From the NCBI GenBank assembly GCA_030671095.1, contig DAOVAK010000089.1, positions 1 through 8,500 of the forward strand: a stretch of 8,500 nucleotides of DNA, in the 5' to 3' direction. Position numbers and translations under genes: made by a program. The notes beneath the pieces were generated by a model. That model was not told the origin of the DNA. It searched no databases and worked only from the letters and a program-made list of their open reading frames with translations. Positions 1-6,182 of this stretch are shown here, piece after piece (positions within the stretch are counted from its first letter, which is position 1; each line of letters opens with the position of its first letter). This DNA is from Deltaproteobacteria bacterium (GTDB lineage Bacteria > Desulfobacterota > DSM-4660 > Desulfatiglandales > HGW-15).

Positions 1-5
1 TGGGA

Positions 6-11
6 CTCCTC
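6..11 (-). promoter_or_regulatory. Possible ribosome binding site for a minus-strand gene beyond the window edge
   Basis: On the minus strand this reads GAGGAG, a strong Shine-Dalgarno match, with five bases left before the window ends. A start codon would fall just outside. In many bacteria yajC (Sec accessory subunit) follows tgt, so that is a plausible owner, but nothing of the gene itself is visible. Confidence 0.3.
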
Positions 12-112
12 GCAATTAAATTTTTTGAAAATTGAAAATTTCCTGAATATTGCAAATGAATCAGCCCGCGGACGACTTTGTTTATTCTTTAATCTTTAGT
101 TTCCTCTAAACG

Positions 113-136
113 ACTCAACCACTCAACCACTCAACT
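113..136. repeat. Short tandem array of an 8-nt unit
   Basis: Three copies of the unit ACTCAACC (the last ends ACTCAACT) run head to tail and reach into the tgt stop codon (TAG, minus strand, 135-137). The unit length and the ACTC..A pattern resemble the arrays at 7372-7395 and 7547-7586. The rest of bases 1-134 is A/T-rich, with no gene and no clear terminator for tgt. Confidence 0.7.
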
Positions 137-1250
137 AATCCAAAATCTCCACTTCTTGAAATTTGTAGAAATTCTGACGATACTCTTCCCATCTTCCTTC
201 CTGGATGGCTCGGCGTATATCATCCATCAATCGGTTGTAGTAATAGAGATTATGAATCGTGTTTAATCTATAGGCCAAGAGCTCTTTTGCCATAAAAAGA
301 TGTCTTAAATAAGCCCGGGAGTAATGAGCGCACACGTAGCAATCGCAACTCTCATCTACCGATCGATCATCATCCGCGTAGCGGGCATTTTTGATAACGA
401 GCTGGCCATTGCAGGTAAAAAGGGTCCCATTTCTGGCATTGCGTGTGGGCAGCACACAATCAAACATATCCACGCCAAGGGTGACGGCCTCGATAATGTC
501 TTCGGGCTTGCCCACACCCATTAGGTAAACGGGTTTGTCCGTCGGCAGAAACTCCACGGTCTCCTTGATGACCCGTTCTCTACTATCCCTATCTTCTCCC
601 ACAGAAAGTCCGCCCAGGGCATACCCGTCAAAATTCATTTGGGTTAATTCTGCTGCGCTCAATTCTCTTAAATCTGGATACATTCCACCCTGGACGATGC
701 CGAAGAGGGCCTGGTTTTTTCCCTCTTTGTACTCAATGCACCTTCTGGCCCAAAGACTGGTCAGTCTAACAGAATTCAGCACATACTCATAATCAGCAGG
801 GTAGGGGGCACATTCATCAAAACTCATGATGATATCGGCCCCTAAGGCCTGCTGGATGACCATCGCCTCTTTGGGGCCGATGAAGTGCCGTGAGCCGTCA
901 AGGTGGGATTGAAACGTGACCCCTTCCTCAGATATGGTCCTCAGCTTGGAGAGGCTATAAACCTGAAAACCGCCGCTATCCGTAAGGATGGGTCTGTCCC
1001 AGCTCATAAACCGATGCAGCCCGCCCAATTTTTCAACGATCCTGTATCCGGGACGCAAATAGAGGTGATAGGTGTTGGCCAAAATAATCTTGATACCCAT
1101 CTCCTCCATATCTTCGGAGGAGACAGCCTTGACTGAACCCTGTGTTCCCACAGGCATGAATACCGGGGTTTCAAACTGCCCATGGGGAGTCCTGATCTCC
1201 CCCAACCTGGCCTTGCTCGTCCGAGATTTCTTGAGAACCTTAAATTCCAA
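135..1250 (-). CDS. tgt: Queuine tRNA-guanine transglycosylase (Tgt)
   Basis: Exchanges guanine-34 in the anticodon of tRNAs for Asp, Asn, His and Tyr with the preQ1 base, the committed step that puts a queuosine precursor into tRNA; cytosolic. Visible landmarks, numbered from the chosen start: ETPVFMPVGTQ near 27-37, TDSGGFQ with the catalytic Asp at 91, FGIVQGG near 183-189, MFDCVLPTRNARNG with the nucleophile Asp at 264, and zinc ligands Cys302, Cys304, Cys307 and His333. The last five match my recollection of E. coli numbering. The TTG at 1248-1250 (LEFKVLKK) gives 371 residues, the usual length, and is preferred. The open frame runs upstream to another TTG at 1355, but that extension is translated from a palindromic repeat and resembles no Tgt N-terminus. 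A GTG at 1284-1286 is a further option. No ATG lies at the family's usual start, and only a weak AGG sits about ten bases upstream. It follows queA after a 148-nt gap and is probably cotranscribed. Confidence 0.96.
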   Translation of the reverse strand: MEFKVLKKSRTSKARLGEIRTPHGQFETPVFMPVGTQGSVKAVSSEDMEEMGIKIILANTYHLYLRPGYRIVEKLGGLHRFMSWDRPILTDSGGFQVYSLSKLRTISEEGVTFQSHLDGSRHFIGPKEAMVIQQALGADIIMSFDECAPYPADYEYVLNSVRLTSLWARRCIEYKEGKNQALFGIVQGGMYPDLRELSAAELTQMNFDGYALGGLSVGEDRDSRERVIKETVEFLPTDKPVYLMGVGKPEDIIEAVTLGVDMFDCVLPTRNARNGTLFTCNGQLVIKNARYADDDRSVDESCDCYVCAHYSRAYLRHLFMAKELLAYRLNTIHNLYYYNRLMDDIRRAIQEGRWEEYRQNFYKFQEVEILD

Positions 1251-1272
1251 AACAGAGTCAAGCCTAATTGAA

Positions 1273-1382
1273 CCGCAGAAAGACACAGACGAATAGTTCC
1301 GCCGACGCGGCGGAACTATTACACTCTTGCCCTTCGGGCAGGTTGGGCCCAACAAAGGAACGGCGTCTGCGTGGGCCTGCGG
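1273..1382. repeat. Hairpin-rich intergenic element with imperfect terminal inverted repeats (MITE/REP-like)
   Basis: The ends are imperfect 19-bp inverted repeats. The left end (1273-1291) has CCGCAG, seven bases, CAGACG; the right end (1364-1382) has CGTCTG, seven bases, CTGCGG; 14 of 19 positions match. Inside are a perfect 13-bp hairpin with a 3-nt loop (1292-1304 with 1308-1320), a 5-bp hairpin TGCCC-TTC-GGGCA (1328-1340) and a 12-bp palindrome GTTGGGCCCAAC (1342-1353). It fills most of the queA-tgt gap, contains no gene of its own, and has no T-run that would make it a good terminator. A non-autonomous mobile repeat or REP-type element is the likeliest reading. Confidence 0.55.
1292..1320. 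repeat. Perfect 13-bp inverted repeat with 3-nt loop
   Basis: The arms AATAGTTCCGCCG and CGGCGGAACTATT flank the loop ACG. The G/C-rich inner half makes a very stable hairpin in RNA of either strand. On the minus strand it lies in the queA-tgt mRNA, where it could stabilise the upstream message or weaken readthrough. There is no downstream T-run, so efficient termination is unlikely. Confidence 0.85.
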
Positions 1383-1398
1383 GAAAAATAAATCTGGT

Positions 1399-2454
1399 TC
1401 AAACGATCAACATGGCGTCCCCATAACTATAGAATCGGTATTTTTTCTCGATGGCCCATGCGTATGCGTTCTTGATCAAGTCTAGGCCCCCAAAGGCAGA
1501 GACCAGGAAGAGCAGGGATGACTTGGGCAAATGAAAGTTTGTGACCATGCCATCCACCACCTTGAAGGAATACCCGGGGGTGATGACAAGATCTGTCTTC
1601 CCTCTGCCGGGGGCAACTTCACCGTTCCGCCCCGCAACGGTTTCCAAGGCTCTCACAACCGTGGTTCCCACCGCTATAACGCGTCTTCCATCTTTTTTGG
1701 CCATGTTAATAGCCTTGGCAGCATCAGGGTCAATGATGTATGCCTCTTCTCCGAGTCTGTGTTCTCTTATGTCCGCTGTCTTCACAGGACGGAAGGTCCC
1801 ATGTCCCACATGGAGGGTCACATGGACCCAAGCGTATCCTGCTTGATTTAACTGGCCAATGAGTCCCTCGCTGAAATGTAGACCCGCCGTGGGTGCCGCT
1901 ACAGCACCGGGCTTGAGCGCGAAGACAGTCTGGTACCTCTCCCTGTCCGTAGATGCGCGATAATCGCCTTTCTCTCTCTTTATATACGGCGGTAGAGGCA
2001 TATAGCCTTTCTCTTGAAGCAGGGAATCGATAGATGAGACACCGTGAAAGTCGATCTTTACGAGACCATTATCTCCGAGATTTTTCACCGTCCCTGAGAT
2101 GTTATTTTCAAAGAGCAGGTGGCCCCCTTTTTTGGGGCGCTTGGAGGACCTTAGCAGGCACCATCGCGTATTAGATCTTAAGGCATCCGAATTGGGGTGT
2201 TCCAGAACCAATATCTCGATCTGCCCGCCACTCTCCTTACGGCCAAAAAGCCTGGAAGGGACAACCTTGGTATTATTCACAACCAGGAGGTCCCCTGGCT
2301 CCAACAACCATGGAAGGTCGAAAAAATGATGGTCGGAAAACGACTTCTTGGAGCGTTCCACCAAAAGGAGACGAGAGCTGTCGCGACTCGTGGTGGGAAC
2401 CTGTGCAATCAGTTCTTCCGGCAGGTCATAGTTGTAATCCTCAAGGTTGTACAT
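1399..2454 (-). CDS. queA: S-adenosylmethionine:tRNA ribosyltransferase-isomerase (QueA)
   Basis: Transfers the ribosyl part of S-adenosylmethionine to 7-aminomethyl-7-deazaguanine already in tRNA and isomerises it to epoxyqueuosine, the step after Tgt. The 351 residues match the usual QueA length. Family blocks in order: YDLPEELIAQ at 9-18, GDLLVVNNTKVVPSRLFG at 54-71, YMPLPPYIKR at 151-160, GAVAAPTAGLHF at 183-194, HVTLHVGHGTFRPV at 211-224, TNFHLPKSSLLFLVSAF at 305-321 and YRFYSYGDAMLI at 339-350. The ATG start fits the conserved N-terminus. The Shine-Dalgarno is weak or distant: GGAG lies 15 bases upstream with AGAGA nearer. The gene lies 146 nt after the DUF2065 gene and before tgt. A TTGACT box in that gap (minus strand, near 2590) could be part of an internal promoter, but its -10 match is poor. 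The frame is intact with no missing block. Confidence 0.97.
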   Translation of the reverse strand: MYNLEDYNYDLPEELIAQVPTTSRDSSRLLLVERSKKSFSDHHFFDLPWLLEPGDLLVVNNTKVVPSRLFGRKESGGQIEILVLEHPNSDALRSNTRWCLLRSSKRPKKGGHLLFENNISGTVKNLGDNGLVKIDFHGVSSIDSLLQEKGYMPLPPYIKREKGDYRASTDRERYQTVFALKPGAVAAPTAGLHFSEGLIGQLNQAGYAWVHVTLHVGHGTFRPVKTADIREHRLGEEAYIIDPDAAKAINMAKKDGRRVIAVGTTVVRALETVAGRNGEVAPGRGKTDLVITPGYSFKVVDGMVTNFHLPKSSLLFLVSAFGGLDLIKNAYAWAIEKKYRFYSYGDAMLIV

Positions 2455-2551
2455 GGAACAGTGTCTCTTCTCCGCTACGAAGAATTTATACCAACAAAGG
2501 CGTGTGTAACTGAACCCGCCTCATATGGCAAGCGGAGCGAGCCAGCTTGGT

Positions 2552-2587
2552 TTTAAGTGGCGTAAGTTAAACAAAATGACACTTAAA
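2552..2587. repeat. A/T-rich inverted repeat between the DUF2065 gene and queA
   Basis: TTTAAGTG (2552-2559) and CACTTAAA (2580-2587) form an 8-bp stem with a 20-nt loop; a GGTT/AACC extension is possible with a 5-nt bulge. No T-run follows on the minus strand, so it is a poor terminator candidate. It may be an operator or chance. Confidence 0.3.
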
Positions 2588-2600
2588 GTCAAACCATTTA

Positions 2601-2792
2601 TTATCTGAACAGGTAGGCCATGACCAATCCTATGCACATGGCGGCAAAACCCATGGCCCTCAAATGGTGATCCGGAATCTCTTGCACCTTTTCCATCCAT
2701 TTCTTCATCTTGCCGGGAAAGGCAAAATAGGGGAGGCCTTCTACGATAAGGACCAATCCTATCAGACAAAGGAGTAACTTCATTTCATTCAC
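2601..2792 (-). CDS. DUF2065 family small inner-membrane protein (YjeT-like)
   Basis: A 63-residue protein with two hydrophobic segments, about residues 4-24 and 45-62, joined by a short basic, amphipathic stretch (GKMKKWMEKVQEIPDHHLRAMG). The size, the early LVLIVEGL-P pattern, the Lys/Trp-rich middle and the L-R-x-x-G entry into the second helix match the DUF2065 family, which includes E. coli YjeT. Its molecular function is unknown. The GTG start at 2790-2792 is preferred over the ATG at 2781-2783 (60 residues), because GAGGG lies about five bases before the GTG and is too far from the ATG. It is first in the minus-strand unit, directly behind a near-consensus promoter, with queA and tgt downstream. 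The link to tRNA modification is positional only. Confidence 0.85.
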   Translation of the reverse strand: MNEMKLLLCLIGLVLIVEGLPYFAFPGKMKKWMEKVQEIPDHHLRAMGFAAMCIGLVMAYLFR

Positions 2793-2824
2793 AATCCCTC
2801 ACCAGATCTGAGCATTGCCGATTT

Positions 2825-2853
2825 ATAATAGTTTCAACCGATTAGTGTGTCAA
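2825..2853 (-). promoter_or_regulatory. Sigma70-type promoter for the DUF2065-queA-tgt unit
   Basis: The minus strand reads TTGACA (bases 2853 to 2848), a 17-nt spacer, then TATTAT (2830 to 2825). The -35 box is perfect, the spacing optimal and the -10 has one mismatch. Transcription would start near 2817, leaving a leader of about 25 nt before the GTG of the DUF2065 gene. Confidence 0.8.
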
Positions 2854-3235
2854 CCGAAGCCCTTCTGAGCCCCCCTGATTCACCATCAAGGCGTCATCTC
2901 CCCGCCGAAACGGGATTTGTCCGCGCTGCGCTTGGACTCCCCACCCTGTGGGTGGGTCCCCAGTTTCGCAGGGCTCAACTTGCATCTCATACCTTGCTGT
3001 TGAGTAGGAATCCTCCACAACCCACTGATTCCAGTAATGATACATGATATAAACGGTGGGTCTGGAAGTCCACATAGTACTTGATATATGCACGAATATC
3101 AGTTAGCTTTTCCCCTAATCGCGTCAAAACTCGATCAGGTGTTACTGGTAGGGATATTAATCCGCCTCCGGCGCATAAAAATAGCGATTAACAGCGGTCG
3201 AATAACGGATAATATATGCTTGCCCCGCCTGCCCA
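2854..3235. other. Non-coding, hairpin-rich part of the DUF2065-alr divergent region
   Basis: I find no credible gene here. Open frames of up to 83 codons exist on both strands, but none resembles a known family or has good start signals. Stem-loops are frequent: GTCC-GCG-CTG-CGC-TT-GGAC (2919-2937), CCCACCC-TGT-GGGTGGG (2940-2956), CTCAAC/GTTGAG (2974-2979 with 2999-3004), TGATAT/ATATCA (3082-3087 with 3096-3101) and CGCC-TCC-GGCG (3163-3173). CGAAAC (2906-2911) and GTTTCG (2962-2967) can enclose the first two. It may be a decayed mobile element or a structured regulatory region; the sequence alone does not decide. Confidence 0.5.
3188..3215 (+). promoter_or_regulatory. Weak promoter candidate upstream of the tandem hairpins
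   Basis: TTAACA (3188-3193), a 16-nt spacer and TAATAT (3210-3215) form a modest sigma70-like pair. GATAAT (3208-3213) is a better -10 but leaves only a 14-nt spacer. If used, transcription would start near 3222 and run through both hairpins to the terminator at 3308-3341. The call rests on weak matches. Confidence 0.25.
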
Positions 3236-3298
3236 GTGAAATCCCGAAGGGCTATTTCACCGGGGTGAAATCCGTCGCAGACGGCCATTTCACCGGGG
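3236..3298. repeat. Two tandem hairpins of matching architecture
   Basis: Hairpin 1 (3236-3260): GTGAAAT, inner stem CCC, loop GAA, GGG, unpaired CT, ATTTCAC. Hairpin 2 (3265-3293): GTGAAAT, inner stem CCGTC, loop GCA, GACGG, unpaired CC, ATTTCAC, with one more outer G-C pair (3264-3294). Both have the same 7-bp outer stem, a variable inner stem with compensating changes, a 3-nt loop and a 2-nt bulge on the 3' side. ATTTCACCGGGG follows each in direct repeat (3254-3265 and 3287-3298). The paired changes indicate selection for, or copying of, a folded structure rather than chance. Confidence 0.8.
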
Positions 3299-3307
3299 AC
3301 AATTAAC

Positions 3308-3341
3308 CCCCAATTGGGCATTTTCGCTCAATTGGGGTTTT
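3308..3341 (+). terminator. Intrinsic terminator-like hairpin upstream of alr
   Basis: CCCCAATTGGGC (3308-3319) and GCTCAATTGGGG (3326-3337) form a 12-bp stem (11 Watson-Crick pairs and one G-T) with loop ATTTTC, followed directly by TTTT. It points along the plus strand and ends 29 nt before the alr start. Since no plus-strand gene lies upstream, it may end a small RNA or act as an attenuator in the alr leader. The T-run is short. Confidence 0.6.
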
Positions 3342-3370
3342 GACCATTTATAAATATTACGCGTGATGCC

Positions 3371-4492
3371 ATGTTCCACTCGCCAAACAGCATAGTCATT
3401 GATCTATCCGCCCTTGAACACAACCTGAATCAGGTCAAGAGGCTCCTGGCTCCAGAGACGAGGATTATGGGCATTGTCAAATCAGATGCTTATGGCCACG
3501 GTTTGATACCGGTGTCCAAGGTCCTGGAAAACAATGGGATTGACTATCTAGGGGTGGCCCACCTATATGAAGCCCTGGAACTGAGAAATAATGGCATAAG
3601 ACGGCCTATAGTCCTCCTGTGTGGGGTGCGGACGGGGGAAGAAGCCAAGGAAGCGGTGGAAAAGGACCTTACCCCGGTGCTCTTCGACCTGGAGATGGCT
3701 GAGGTGCTGGCAAAGGAGAGTGCCAGAAAGGGAAAGGGGATCCATGTCCAACTAAAGGTGGATACAGGGATGGGTCGGCTTGGAATTCCCCTATCGGACT
3801 TGGAGCCATTTATGAAAACTATCGCACAGTACAAAGGACTCCACTTGGAGGCCCTGGCTTCGCACCTTTCTTCGGCGGACGATCCTGCGAGCAACTTTAC
3901 TGAAATTCAGATAGAGAACTTCAAAAAGGCCATTGACATTGGCCGTTCCATGGGATTTGAACTACTCCTGAACAATTTGGCCAACAGCGCTGGAATAATG
4001 GCCCATAAAGAGGCCCATTTTAGTCTGGTAAGGCCGGGTATAATTCTATATGGGGGGCTCCCCTCACCAGGATTCGGAAGTTCACTGCCCCTGAAGCCCG
4101 TCATGAATTTCAAGGGAGAGGTAGTCCAAGTTAGGGATTTGCCTGACAATACACCGGTAAGCTATGGCCGAACCTATTATACGAAGGGCACACAGAAAAT
4201 AGCCGTCCTTTCGGCAGGCTACGGGGATGGGCTGCTCAGAGGCATGTCAAACAGGGGAAAAGTCCTGATTCAGGGCAAGAAAGTAGACGTTGTCGGTACG
4301 GTCTGCATGAACATGATCATGTGCGATGTGAGCGGACTAAAAGATATTACGCCTGGGAGCGAAGTGGTCTTCTTAGGCACGCAGGGAGAGGAGACCATAA
4401 CGGGGGATGATATGGCCCATTGGACGGGAACCATCTCCTACGAGATCTTTTGCGCCATAGGTGTAGGAAATAGGAAGGAATACGTGGGATGA
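3371..4492 (+). CDS. alr: Alanine racemase (Alr)
   Basis: PLP enzyme that interconverts L- and D-alanine in the cytosol and supplies D-Ala for peptidoglycan. 373 residues, normal length. The N-terminal TIM barrel carries the PLP lysine motif GIVKSDAYGHG (Lys37), the KVDTGMGRLGI block at 129-139 (Lys129 at the position often carbamylated; Arg135/136 region) and RPGIILYGG at 221-229. The C-terminal beta domain carries the second catalytic residue, Tyr284 in SAGYGDGLLR, plus CMNMIMCDV at 312-320 and TISYEIFCAIG at 354-364. The end, GNRKEYVG, departs from the usual R-x-P-R-x-Y tail. The ATG fits the family N-terminus, although no strong ribosome binding site precedes it. A terminator-like hairpin lies just upstream and a T/A-rich stretch (TATAAATATT, 3349-3358) may hold a -10 element. 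The last 4 nt overlap argS (ATGA). Confidence 0.97.
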   Translation: MFHSPNSIVIDLSALEHNLNQVKRLLAPETRIMGIVKSDAYGHGLIPVSKVLENNGIDYLGVAHLYEALELRNNGIRRPIVLLCGVRTGEEAKEAVEKDLTPVLFDLEMAEVLAKESARKGKGIHVQLKVDTGMGRLGIPLSDLEPFMKTIAQYKGLHLEALASHLSSADDPASNFTEIQIENFKKAIDIGRSMGFELLLNNLANSAGIMAHKEAHFSLVRPGIILYGGLPSPGFGSSLPLKPVMNFKGEVVQVRDLPDNTPVSYGRTYYTKGTQKIAVLSAGYGDGLLRGMSNRGKVLIQGKKVDVVGTVCMNMIMCDVSGLKDITPGSEVVFLGTQGEETITGDDMAHWTGTISYEIFCAIGVGNRKEYVG

Positions 4493-6165
4493 AGAGGGAG
4501 TTAAACCATATTCTAACAACGACGATTCAGCGATGCTTTGAAAAAGAGAAACTTCGTGAAACGCCCCTGCCGGACTATGTCATAGAGGTCCCCAACAACC
4601 CGGATCATGGTCATTTTGCCACGAATCTCCCTTTGACCCTGGCCTCATCCCAGAAACGAAAGCCCATTGAAATAGCGGGCATAATAGTAGAGCAGTTGGT
4701 GGATGATGGGCACCTTCTTGAAAAAGTGGAAATAGCCGGTCCCGGTTTCATAAACTTCATTATTAGAACAGAGCAGTGGCAGAAATTCCTGGCCAAGATA
4801 ATCGCGATGGGCAGGAAGTATGGCCGGAGTGACTTGGGGGAGGGTGAAAAGATACTGGTGGAATATGTGAGTGCCAATCCAACCGGTCCCCTCCACCTGG
4901 GACATGGACGTGGAGCCGCGTTAGGAGATACCCTCAGCAGCATTCTCACCTTCTGTGGTTATGAAGTGGTTCGGGAATTTTATATCAACGATACAGGGCA
5001 GCAGATGAGACTCCTCGGGGAGTCCATTTATAGCCGTTGGAAACAGATGTCTGATCGTGCTTATCCATTCCCGGAAAACGGTTATCATGGCGAGTATATT
5101 TTAGATTTGGCCAATGAAGTGGTGAGCCAGATTGATCTGGCAAAAATGAGACCGGATGAGGCCGTAACCGACTGCGCAGAGCGGGGCAAAGAAAAGATGC
5201 TTGAGGAAATCAAAAGGGATCTTGACCATTTTCGGACCCGTTTTGATGTCTGGTACAGCGAAAGTGATCTTTACGCCTCCGGCCTGCTTGATGAATCCCT
5301 GGAAACGATCAGAAAGAAGGGTCAGCTCTATGAGAAGGACGGGGCTATATGGATAAAGACCATGGCGCTTGGGGATGACAAGGATAGAGTCGTGAGAAAA
5401 AACGATGGTGCTTATACCTATTTTGCCTCAGATATTGCCTATCACCTGGAAAAGTGGAAAAGGGGCTTTTCAATGGCCATCAACATCTGGGGGGCGGACC
5501 ACCATGGGTATGTGCAGAGGATAAAGGCCGCTTTGAAGGCGAACGGCCTGAATGAGAACTGGCTTTCGGTCTTGCTTATTCAGCTGGTTAAGCTTTGGAA
5601 AGGGGGAGAGGAGATAAAGATGTCTAAGAGGGCAGGACAGTATGTCACCCTCAAAGAGCTTGTGGAGGAAGTGGGTGTGGATGCTGTGCGGTTTGTGTTT
5701 CTTACCAAGAACCATGATTCCCCCCTTGATTTTGATATAGACCTCGTAAAAAAGCATGACAGTGAAAATCCAGTCTATTACGTCCAATACGCCCATGCAA
5801 GAATCTGTAGCATTTTTAGGAAGGCCGATTCAGAGGGCATATCACTCCCACAAAGACCGGATCAGGTTCTGAGTCGGTTAACCCTGAATGAAGAGATGGT
5901 CCTTATTCGGCTCATGGCTGAATTCCCACCCCTCTTGGAGGATATATGCAAGAGTTTCGAACCACATCGTTTGACCTACTATCTCACGGAGCTGGCTTCT
6001 TCGTTTCATAGATATTTTAATCTGGGGACAAAAATCCCTGAGCATCGCATTGTTTACAAGGATACGGCCCTGAGTCAGGCAAGGCTTTTTCTGGCTGAAG
6101 CGGTACGGATTGTATTGTATAATGGACTTAATTTGCTCGGTATTAGCGCCCCGGAAAGGATGTAG
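4489..6165 (+). CDS. argS: Arginyl-tRNA synthetase (ArgS)
   Basis: Class I aminoacyl-tRNA synthetase that charges tRNA-Arg with arginine. 558 residues, typical length. Residues about 1-95 form the N-terminal domain that contacts the tRNA D-loop (N-P-D-H-G-H-F-A-T-N near 37-46). The Rossmann catalytic domain follows, with VEYVSANPTGPLHLGHGRG at 124-142 (HIGH signature HLGH, 136-139), FYINDTGQQMR near 164-174 and WGADHHGY near 334-341. KMSKR stands at 377-381; many ArgS enzymes lack a canonical KMSK, so this copy is of the canonical type. YVQYAHAR near 430-437 opens the C-terminal helical DALR anticodon-binding domain. The ATG overlaps the alr stop (ATGA), and AGGAAGGA about ten bases upstream is the ribosome binding site. 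The SPOR gene starts 17 nt after the stop. The frame is intact. Confidence 0.97.
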   Translation: MKRELNHILTTTIQRCFEKEKLRETPLPDYVIEVPNNPDHGHFATNLPLTLASSQKRKPIEIAGIIVEQLVDDGHLLEKVEIAGPGFINFIIRTEQWQKFLAKIIAMGRKYGRSDLGEGEKILVEYVSANPTGPLHLGHGRGAALGDTLSSILTFCGYEVVREFYINDTGQQMRLLGESIYSRWKQMSDRAYPFPENGYHGEYILDLANEVVSQIDLAKMRPDEAVTDCAERGKEKMLEEIKRDLDHFRTRFDVWYSESDLYASGLLDESLETIRKKGQLYEKDGAIWIKTMALGDDKDRVVRKNDGAYTYFASDIAYHLEKWKRGFSMAINIWGADHHGYVQRIKAALKANGLNENWLSVLLIQLVKLWKGGEEIKMSKRAGQYVTLKELVEEVGVDAVRFVFLTKNHDSPLDFDIDLVKKHDSENPVYYVQYAHARICSIFRKADSEGISLPQRPDQVLSRLTLNEEMVLIRLMAEFPPLLEDICKSFEPHRLTYYLTELASSFHRYFNLGTKIPEHRIVYKDTALSQARLFLAEAVRIVLYNGLNLLGISAPERM

Positions 6166-6182
6166 ATTGGACTGACAAAACA

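Noticed and set aside
1..134. Terminator downstream of tgt
   Set aside because: The A/T-rich stretch has self-complementary GAAAATT/AATTTTC runs but no G/C-rich stem, and the GAGGAG at the edge suggests that the operon continues.
1004..1261. Antisense and out-of-frame open frames inside tgt, queA, alr, argS and the SPOR gene
   Set aside because: All lie within genes with clear family motifs in the opposite or another frame, and none shows its own motifs or start signals.
2842..3093. 83-codon minus-strand open frame in the divergent region
   Set aside because: No recognisable domain, rich in residues coded by G/C-rich hairpins, overlaps the -35 box of a strong promoter, and lacks a convincing ribosome binding site. 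A transposase relic cannot be excluded but is not supported.
3236..3298. CRISPR-like repeat-spacer structure
   Set aside because: Only two units, each itself a hairpin with no unique spacer of about 30 bases between them, and no cas gene in the window.
3088..3306. 72-codon plus-strand open frame before alr
   Set aside because: Its last third is simply the translation of the two tandem hairpins, and it has no family resemblance, so the hairpins explain the sequence better.
3340..3364. Promoter TTGACC plus TATAAA directly before alr
   Set aside because: The two boxes lie only about four bases apart, so they cannot be paired as -35 and -10; a sole -10 element at 3349 remains possible but is unsupported.
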